A stretch of 5,529 nt of DNA, from NCBI RefSeq assembly GCF_001983105.1, contig NZ_MOMC01000042.1, forward strand, positions 11,852 to 17,380, read 5' to 3'. Under the pieces are notes generated by a model that saw nothing but the letters and a program-made list of their open reading frames with translations, was not told the DNA's origin and did no database searches. Source of the stretch: Pseudofrankia asymbiotica. GTDB taxonomy: Bacteria; Actinomycetota; Actinomycetes; Frankiales; Frankiaceae. Position 1 is the first letter of the stretch. Each line of letters begins with the position of its first letter. This document shows positions 1 through 5,529 of the stretch, piece after piece. The position numbers and the translations under genes were made by a program.

Positions 1-1472
<1,472 letters not shown>

Positions 1473-1481
1473 GCCGCACCG

Positions 1482-1489
1482 TCCCTTCC
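1482..1489 (-). promoter_or_regulatory. Ribosome binding site of the hsp70 gene
   Basis: On the minus strand the sequence reads GGAAGGGA, ending nine bases before the GTG codon at 1472. It supports that GTG over the out-of-frame GTG at 1479. The 124-base gap back to the grpE stop contains a small A/T-rich pocket (about 1521-1540), but I see no convincing -35/-10 pair, so co-transcription with the upstream genes is the simplest reading. Confidence 0.55.
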
Positions 1490-1596
1490 GACGCCCCGCG
1501 CCCGTTACGGTCGCCGGCTCGCCTTGTCTATCCCTTTGTACCCAGCACGTCCCGGCCGACTGTCACCAACCCACCCGGCCAGCTCTGCCCCAAGTT

Positions 1597-2517
1597 CTAC
1601 CGGTGGCGGTAGACCTCGGCCTCGGCGGGGCGCAGCACGGTCGAGGTGCCGCGGACGAAGCCAGGCCGGACGCCGCGGGCGATCGTGCGGTCGCGCGCCG
1701 GCTCGTCGGTCCCGATGCCGCGCAGCGCGAGGTGGCGCGTCGGATCGAACGGGCTGCCGGGCACGGCGATGTAGGGCCGCACGTCGGCGGTGATGTCGAG
1801 TACCTGCAGAAGCTGCTTGCGCAGGATCCCGGCGACGCTCTGCGGATCGTCCGCGCCGAGGCTGGACATCTGGTCGTGCAGCCTGATCAGGCCGCGCAGC
1901 AGCGGGGTCATCGCCTCGGTCAGCTCGCCCTGGCGCAGCCGGGTGTTCTCCTCGTGCAGCCGGTCAACCATCTCGACGTCGTGCCGGCGCAGCCGCGCGA
2001 GCTCGTCGACCCGGCGGGCGAGCACGCCCAGCTGCTCGACCAGGTCACCGGCGGCGCCACCCGGCGGCGTCGGCGGGCCCACGGCGAGCCCACCCGGCAT
2101 CCCGCCGGCCACACGCTCGCCGCCAGGGGGCGTGAGGGGCCGCTGGGCGGGCGCGCCCCAGTCCGGGCCGCCGTTCGTCGGTTCGTCGACCGGGTCGTAG
2201 CTGTCGTAAGGGCCGCCCTCGAACGACGGCCGGCCGTCGATGGCCCCACCGGACCTGCCCGACATGCCTCGCGGGTTCGAGATCGGGGAGATGTCCACGG
2301 CGTTCCCGGCCGTGGGCTTGCCGCGTGCCCCGTCCGACGCCGACATGATCGGCAGCGTCGTCGGGGCACCGGGGCTCCCCATTCCGGGGAGCCCCGCCGC
2401 GTCGCCGTCGTCGTCCGGGCCGGCGCCCTGGCTCTGTCCGGACGGCCCGAGAGGGTCCAGCCCGGGAAACCAGCGGCCGGACCGCTCTCGACGGCGACGG
2501 GAGTGCGGCTCGGTCAC
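1597..2517 (-). CDS. GrpE-like nucleotide exchange factor with long disordered N-terminus
   Basis: This encodes 306 residues from a GTG that shares GTGA with the stop of the upstream terD gene, an arrangement typical of translational coupling. The frame stays open further upstream, but that part is antisense-like noise inside terD. Residues 1 to about 155 are rich in Pro, Gly, Asp and Ser and look disordered. Residues 158-218 form a heptad-rich helix (DLVEQLGVLARRVDELARL and onward), matching the GrpE dimerisation coiled coil. Residues 257-304 resemble the GrpE beta domain: PFDPTRHLAL, then TDEPARDRTIARGVRPGF, then VLRPAEAEVYR at the end. GrpE proteins release ADP from Hsp70, and the next gene is an Hsp70, so that is the probable partner. 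The protein is longer than usual GrpE because of the N-terminal tail. An internal ATG at residue 46 (2382-2380) is an alternative start that would remove part of the tail. Family call is good; exclusive pairing with the neighbour is inferred. Confidence 0.85.
   Translation of the reverse strand: MTEPHSRRRRERSGRWFPGLDPLGPSGQSQGAGPDDDGDAAGLPGMGSPGAPTTLPIMSASDGARGKPTAGNAVDISPISNPRGMSGRSGGAIDGRPSFEGGPYDSYDPVDEPTNGGPDWGAPAQRPLTPPGGERVAGGMPGGLAVGPPTPPGGAAGDLVEQLGVLARRVDELARLRRHDVEMVDRLHEENTRLRQGELTEAMTPLLRGLIRLHDQMSSLGADDPQSVAGILRKQLLQVLDITADVRPYIAVPGSPFDPTRHLALRGIGTDEPARDRTIARGVRPGFVRGTSTVLRPAEAEVYRHR
2370..2396 (-). repeat. Perfect 11-bp inverted repeat with 5-base loop inside the grpE-like gene
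   Basis: The arms are 2370-2380 and 2386-2396 (CGGGGCTCCCC and its exact complement), separated by ATTCC. On the transcribed minus strand the internal ATG of the grpE-like gene (2382-2380, residue 46) sits at the loop and the start of the second arm. There is no following T-run, so it is not an ordinary intrinsic terminator. It could modulate translation or transcript stability between terD and the core of grpE, or be incidental in GC-rich DNA encoding a Gly/Pro-rich tail. Confidence 0.7.
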
Positions 2518-3185
2518 TTCCGGCCCGGCGTCCAGTTCAGGCCCCAGTTGTACAGGGCGTCGAGCTGGCGATGGCCGCCGACGTACTTGACCTCCCGGCT
2601 GACCGTGAAGTCGCCGGCGCCGTTGTTCGTGAGCAGCGCGATCGCGCACATCCGGGAGCCGCCCGCCTTCTCGTCGAGACGGACCTCGATCGGCGCGCCC
2701 TGCGCCGGGGTCAGCGTCACGACCGCGTCGGCCTGGTCGAAGGACGCGACGCCCTCGTAGATGAAGGCGAAGATCAGGACCCGGCGGATGTTGGCCGCCT
2801 GCGCCAGGTTCACGTAGAGGTTCTCACCGCCGACCGCCGACCCCGTCCGGTCGTCGGCGTCCAGCACGACGAAGGGCGGCGCGTCGAACGACCCGAAGCT
2901 GTTGCCCAGGGCCTGCACCACGCCGGACTGGCCGTTGGCCAGCTCGAACATGGCGGCGAGGTCGAGGTCGATCCCGCCGTTCGCGCCGAGCACGCGCTTG
3001 AGGAAGCCGCCCTTCTGCGGGGCGGAGCCCGTGTTCCAGTTGAGGTTGACGTGCAGCCGCCCGCCGCCGCCCTGCTTGGAGAGCGACACGGAGGGGGCGG
3101 ACTTGGTGAGGGTGACCTTGCTCAGGGACACGCCGGGCGCCGCGCCAGGCGTGTCGCTCGGACGCTTCGAGTAGTCAATTGCCAT
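2514..3185 (-). CDS. TerD-domain stress protein (divergent, actinobacterial type)
   Basis: This is a 223-residue protein of the TerD (tellurium resistance) superfamily, recognised from its N-terminal VSLSKVTLTKSAPSVSLSK repeat, HVNLNW (45-50), the acidic strand GIDLDLAAMFEL (71-82), the VVQALGN segment (89-95), LDADDRTG (108-115), GEN (120-122) and the IFAFIYEG strand (138-145). The Asp-rich loops are the expected calcium-binding positions of the fold. It lacks the HxGDNxTGxGxGDDE loop and the RAVGQGY end of canonical TerD, so it is a divergent subfamily, ending in NWGLNWTPGRK. A very good ribosome binding site precedes the ATG. It is probably cytosolic: no signal peptide or membrane segment. 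It heads the terD-grpE-hsp70 group and overlaps grpE by four bases. By family knowledge TerD proteins bind calcium and take part in metal/envelope-stress responses; its role with a chaperone here is inferred. A tellurite phenotype should not be assumed. Confidence 0.93.
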   Translation of the reverse strand: MAIDYSKRPSDTPGAAPGVSLSKVTLTKSAPSVSLSKQGGGGRLHVNLNWNTGSAPQKGGFLKRVLGANGGIDLDLAAMFELANGQSGVVQALGNSFGSFDAPPFVVLDADDRTGSAVGGENLYVNLAQAANIRRVLIFAFIYEGVASFDQADAVVTLTPAQGAPIEVRLDEKAGGSRMCAIALLTNNGAGDFTVSREVKYVGGHRQLDALYNWGLNWTPGRK

Positions 3186-3190
3186 GTCCG

Positions 3191-3197
3191 CTCCTTT
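3191..3197 (-). promoter_or_regulatory. Strong ribosome binding site of the divergent terD gene
   Basis: The minus strand reads AAAGGAG, five bases before the ATG at 3185. It is the best Shine-Dalgarno match in the window and fixes the terD start. Its strength, compared with the coupled GTG of the downstream grpE-like gene, suggests that ribosome loading for terD and grpE happens mainly here. Confidence 0.85.
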
Positions 3198-3291
3198 GCG
3201 GTGTCGTCCGCGGCGGCCCGTCAGATCGGGGAGTCCGGGGCGGCCCGGGGGCAGACCTCCCGGCCGTCACCGGCCCGACGACCCGCCAACC

Positions 3292-3330
3292 ATTCTGCAC
3301 AGCGGTAGAAGTGGTGGAGTGTGGTGGAGT
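3292..3330 (-). promoter_or_regulatory. Possible promoter region of terD-grpE-hsp70 with tandem decamer
   Basis: On the plus strand GTGGTGGAGT occurs twice in direct succession (3311-3320 and 3321-3330). On the minus strand these lie just upstream of CAGAAT (3297-3292), which could serve as a -10 element about 107 bases before the terD ATG. No good -35 hexamer is present at the right spacing; the second decamer occupies that place, which would fit an activator-dependent promoter with sites one helical turn apart. The repeat itself is certain; the promoter role is inferred and weak. Confidence 0.3.
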
Positions 3331-3430
3331 ATCGCCGTCACGGCCCTGCCCCGCGAGGGCTCCCACCCGGCCGCCCGCCCGGCCTGTGAACAGGCACGGG
3401 ACGGATGGCCGATGGGAAGGCCGCGTCCTG

Positions 3431-3482
3431 CCTGACCGTTACCCGCCTTCTCGGGCGGCCGCGTGGTCAGTGCGCGGTCAGG
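3431..3482 (-). terminator. Possible terminator of the DUF475/TerC-like gene
   Basis: Nested inverted repeats lie at the end of the membrane-protein gene. The outer arms CCTGACCG (3431-3438) and CGGTCAGG (3475-3482) overlap its stop codon. An inner stem pairs CCGCC (3443-3447) with GGCGG (3454-3458) around a six-base loop. A competing partner for the left arm, GGTCAG, lies at 3465-3470. There is no T-run, which is common for actinobacterial terminators but makes the call uncertain. Confidence 0.35.
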
Positions 3483-4686
3483 ACTTGGCGCCGACTGGTT
3501 CCGGCGCCTCCTGCTCGCCAGCCTCGTCGCCCTCGTCACGGTTCGCGTTGCGGTGTCGCATCGACGACAGCAGAGCGACACCGATGAAGGCGACACCGAT
3601 CAGCCCGGTGACGATCTCGGGAACCTCGGTCTCGATCGACACGGCGAGAATGACGGCGAGCGCGCCGATCGCGTAGTGAGCACCGTGCTCCAGGAACACG
3701 TACTCCGACAGCGTTCCCTGCCGCACCAGGTAGACGGTGAGCGACCGGATGTACATCGCGCCGATGCCCAGGCCGGCGGCGATGATGAAGATGTTCTGCG
3801 AGATGGCGAACGCGCCGACGACGCCGTCGAACGAGAACGACGCGTCCAGGACCTCGAGGTAGAGGAAGAGGAAGAAGGCCGCCTTCCCCGTCGCCACGAC
3901 CACGCCGCCACCCTTGGCACCGGTGGCCGCGACGGCACCCGGCTCCGCCGCGGTGTCGTCGTCGTCCTCGTCGGCGCCGATCCCCTGCGCCTCGAAGAAC
4001 TCACCCAGACCGCGCACGGCCAGATAGGTCGCGAGGCCCGCGAGCCCGGAGACGAGGACCTGCTCGGTGTGGTCGTCGGAGAAGGCCTCACCGACGACGA
4101 GCAGCGCGACCAGCCCAAGCACCACCGGAATGACGTCGAGCTGGCCGGCCCTGCGCAGCGGCTCCTCGATCCAGCGCAGCCACTGGACCTCACGCTCGGA
4201 GTCGAACATGAAGTCCAGGAAGATCATGAAGAGGAAGATGCCACCGAATGCCGCGATCGCGGGGTGGGCGTTGTGCAGATGGCCGGCATAGGTGAACCCG
4301 TCGCTCACCTTGTCCGAGTTGACCGCCAGGTCGATGACCTGTACCGGGCCCAGGTGGGCGGTGAGCGCGACCACGACGATCGGGAAGATCAACCGCATCC
4401 CGAAGACGGCGATGAGCACACCCACGGTGAGGAACAGCCGCTGCCAGACTGGGCTCATCCGGCCCAGGATGGTCGCGTTGATCACCGCGTTGTCGAACGA
4501 CAGGCTGATCTCCAGGACCGCCAGGATCGCCACGATCGCGGCGGCGTGCCAGCCACCGAGCACGCCAGCGCCCGCGACAACCACAGCGGTTATCGCGAAG
4601 GACCAGCCAAAGATCCGCAAGATGTGCACCAGTACCAGCACCTCCGCGGACCGGTCGAGGAATGTGACCGGCGGGCGCCCTGGCAC
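3478..4686 (-). CDS. DUF475/TerC-like integral membrane protein
   Basis: This is a 402-residue polytopic membrane protein with about eight to ten hydrophobic segments. It matches the DUF475/TerC-like superfamily: HILRIFGWSFAITAV (21-35), AILAVLEISLSFDNAVINA (53-71), MSPVWQRLFLTVGVLIAVFGMR (77-98), AFGGIFLFMIFLDFMFDSERE (146-166) and, in the second half, LYLEVLDASFSFDGVVGAFA (275-294). The two copies of the LE-x(n)-SFSFD-type motif (58-66 and 278-287) put acidic residues inside membrane helices, the arrangement proposed for metal binding or transport in TerC proteins. An acidic stretch DEDDDD (239-244), then an Ala/Gly-rich linker, separates the halves. The C-terminus from about 377 is hydrophilic and acidic. 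The start used is GTG at 4686, with GGAG five bases upstream; GTG at 4629 (residue 20) is a plausible alternative because the conserved part begins there. It lies between two terD genes on the same strand, suiting a membrane partner of Ter proteins. The transported ion is unknown. Confidence 0.92.
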   Translation of the reverse strand: MPGRPPVTFLDRSAEVLVLVHILRIFGWSFAITAVVVAGAGVLGGWHAAAIVAILAVLEISLSFDNAVINATILGRMSPVWQRLFLTVGVLIAVFGMRLIFPIVVVALTAHLGPVQVIDLAVNSDKVSDGFTYAGHLHNAHPAIAAFGGIFLFMIFLDFMFDSEREVQWLRWIEEPLRRAGQLDVIPVVLGLVALLVVGEAFSDDHTEQVLVSGLAGLATYLAVRGLGEFFEAQGIGADEDDDDTAAEPGAVAATGAKGGGVVVATGKAAFFLFLYLEVLDASFSFDGVVGAFAISQNIFIIAAGLGIGAMYIRSLTVYLVRQGTLSEYVFLEHGAHYAIGALAVILAVSIETEVPEIVTGLIGVAFIGVALLSSMRHRNANRDEGDEAGEQEAPEPVGAKS

Positions 4687-4691
4687 TACGG

Positions 4692-4707
4692 CTCCGGTCC
4701 GCCGGAG
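4692..4707 (-). promoter_or_regulatory. Hairpin enclosing the ribosome binding site of the DUF475/TerC-like gene
   Basis: On the minus strand CTCCGG, a CGGA loop and CCGGAG form a perfect six-base-pair hairpin. The second arm contains GGAG, the only Shine-Dalgarno-like sequence before the GTG at 4686, five bases away. If that GTG is the true start, initiation could be held down by this structure. If the start is at 4629 instead, the hairpin is part of the leader. Confidence 0.45.
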
Positions 4708-5088
4708 TCCGCCGCACCGCCGTCACTGGCGCCGCCGTCTGTCGCGCCGGCCCGAGCGCCCGGCCGTCCGTCCGGGCTCGGCGGCGCCGAGTGGCTCCGG
4801 CGATCTGGTCACCGGCCGAACGACCTTCGACACGCTCGTGGTACTTGCGCGGCTCTCGGCATCGTAGCCAGCACCCCATGGACAAAGCTGACAAGCGGGC
4901 GACACGTCGCCAACAATCACCGTCCCGACCGGGATGGCCACTCTCGCAGCGGCGGCTCCACCGCGCGCCGCGGCACGCCTCGACGCGGGCACCGCCTCCA
5001 GGAATCCGCGTGTCAGCGGATCACTGGAGGCAGCACCCAAGGCCTGTCACGCGGCCGGACTGACCCTCTCGGCCGGCCACCGGGCTCC

Positions 5089-5112
5089 CGTCTCCGCCGA
5101 TCGGCGGAGACG
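5089..5112 (-). terminator. Perfect 24-base palindrome, possible terminator after terD
   Basis: Positions 5089-5100 are the exact reverse complement of 5101-5112 (core TCTCCGCCGATCGGCGGAGA). It lies 47 bases past the terD stop in the direction of transcription. As RNA it would fold into a ten-base-pair stem with a four-base loop. No T-run follows, so a Rho-independent terminator of the actinobacterial type is possible; a dimeric-regulator operator for the downstream gene is the main alternative. Confidence 0.45.
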
Positions 5113-5131
5113 TCGGCCGCGGAGGATTCCA

Positions 5132-5174
5132 GACGTTGGACCTCTTGGACGTTGACGCCCTAGACGTTGACGCC
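5132..5174. repeat. Short tandem repeat spanning the terD stop codon
   Basis: On the plus strand GACGTTGACGCC occurs at 5148-5159 and 5163-5174 (period 15), with a shorter copy GACGTTGGA at 5132-5140. On the coding strand the last four terD codons (Gly-Val-Asn-Val) are followed by TAG and then by the same twelve bases again, in the same frame. This looks like a local slippage duplication of the gene's 3' end. Confidence 0.85.
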
Positions 5175-5529
5175 GTAGTCCTGCGCGATGCCGCGCAGAC
5201 CGGTCGCGTAGCCCTGGCCGACCGCACGGAACTTCCAGTCGCTCCCGTGCCGGTAGACCTCACCGAAGATCATGGCGGTCTCGGTCGACGCGTCCTCGGA
5301 CAGGTCGTAGCGAGCGATCTCGGCGCCACCCATGTCGTTGACGATCCGGATGAAGGCGTTGCGCACCTGGCCGAAGCTCTGCTGACGCGCCTCGGCGTCA
5401 TAGATCGACACCGGGAAGACGATCTTGTCGATCTCCGCCGGCAGGCTGCCGAGGTTGATCTTCACCTGCTCGTCGTCACCCTCGCCCTCACCGGTGAGGT
5501 TGTCGCCCTGGTGCTCGATCGCGCCGTCC
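5160..5529 (-). CDS. terD: Canonical TerD calcium-binding stress protein, N-terminus beyond window
   Basis: 122 C-terminal residues are visible, ending with TAG at 5162-5160. They contain the TerD signature in order: [18 protein letters not shown] (4-21), the acidic loop family knowledge assigns to calcium binding; [20 protein letters not shown] (35-54); [19 protein letters not shown] (72-90); [20 protein letters not shown] (91-110); and the usual end YGVNV. Full-length TerD is about 190 residues, so roughly 70 N-terminal residues and the start codon lie past the right edge. All key acidic residues of the visible loop are present, so the protein looks functional. It is probably cytosolic. TerD proteins belong to the Ter stress system linked to metal and oxyanion stress; in actinobacteria several paralogs per genome are common and tellurite resistance need not be their natural task. 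It lies upstream of the TerC-like gene on the same strand, 473 bases away, so it may be a separate transcript. Confidence 0.96.
   Translation of the reverse strand, partial: DGAIEHQGDNLTGEGEGDDEQVKINLGSLPAEIDKIVFPVSIYDAEARQQSFGQVRNAFIRIVNDMGGAEIARYDLSEDASTETAMIFGEVYRHGSDWKFRAVGQGYATGLRGIAQDYGVNV

Larger units (their letters stand above)
4687..5159. other. 473-base non-coding gap upstream of the DUF475/TerC-like gene
   Basis: No convincing gene was found here on either strand; the open frames are Arg/Pro/Ala-rich low-complexity translations with no recognisable domain. The gap holds, in the direction of transcription, the end of the terD-stop tandem repeat, a perfect palindrome (5089-5112), a relatively A/T-richer patch (about 4861-4920) and a hairpin next to the membrane-protein start (4692-4707). 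The richer patch contains TACGAT (4866-4861) as a -10 candidate and TTGTCA (4894-4889) as a -35 candidate, but their 22-base spacing is too long for a standard promoter. A promoter for the membrane-protein gene most likely lies in this gap. Confidence 0.6.

Noticed and set aside
1521..1566. Possible internal promoter before hsp70 (TACAAA or GATAGA as -10)
   Set aside because: No -35 hexamer at an acceptable spacing, so it is not listed as a feature.
2518..2649. Upstream extension of the grpE-like frame to an ATG at 2649
   Set aside because: It would overlap terD by about 130 bases with an Arg-rich, motif-free translation; the GTGA overlap start is much more natural.
4190..4894. Minus-strand frame of 234 codons across the membrane-protein start
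   Set aside because: Most of it is a frame-shifted reading of the DUF475/TerC-like gene and its translation is Arg/Pro-rich without a domain.
4861..4894. Promoter pair TTGTCA and TACGAT before the membrane-protein gene
   Set aside because: The spacing of 22 bases is too long; the alternative TTGTCC gives 13, too short.
4723..5040. Minus-strand frame of 105 codons in the gap
   Set aside because: Low-complexity Ala/Arg translation with no ribosome binding site of note or family resemblance; treated as non-coding.
3463..5163. Plus-strand open frame of 566 codons, the longest in the window
   Set aside because: It is antisense to the clearly identified membrane protein; its His/Asp/Arg-rich translation mirrors the hydrophobic codons of that gene.

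Overview
The window is GC-rich DNA with strong third-position G/C bias, GTG starts and long spurious antisense reading frames, all typical of an actinobacterium. The protein styles (TerD paralogs, a DUF475/TerC-like membrane protein, a TerD-linked Hsp70) fit the Frankia/Streptomyces type of genome, but the genus cannot be fixed from sequence alone. Every convincing gene is on the minus strand, so transcription runs from high to low coordinates.

In transcription order the layout is: (1) 5529-5160, the C-terminal two thirds of a canonical TerD calcium-binding protein, whose start lies beyond the window edge; (2) 5159-4687, a 473-base non-coding gap with a tandem repeat at the terD stop, a perfect 24-base palindrome (possible terminator) and, at its far end, a hairpin that buries the likely ribosome binding site of the next gene; (3) 4686-3478, a 402-residue polytopic membrane protein of the DUF475/TerC-like type; (4) 3477-3186, an intergenic region with a possible terminator, a perfect tandem decamer and a possible promoter; (5) 3185-2514, a divergent TerD-domain protein with a strong ribosome binding site; (6) 2517-1597, a GrpE-like nucleotide exchange factor whose GTG start overlaps the terD stop by four bases; (7) 1472-1, an Hsp70-family ATPase whose C-terminal part runs off the window.

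The most interesting unit is terD-grpE-hsp70: a tellurite/stress-type TerD protein translationally coupled to a private GrpE and followed by an atypical Hsp70. It suggests a dedicated chaperone machine attached to the Ter stress system. The Hsp70 carries a non-standard segment of about 50 residues where the DnaK interdomain linker should be. The canonical TerD and the TerC-like protein upstream supply the calcium-binding and membrane/metal-handling parts usually associated with Ter systems. The families are recognised from motifs; the functional coupling is inferred from gene order.
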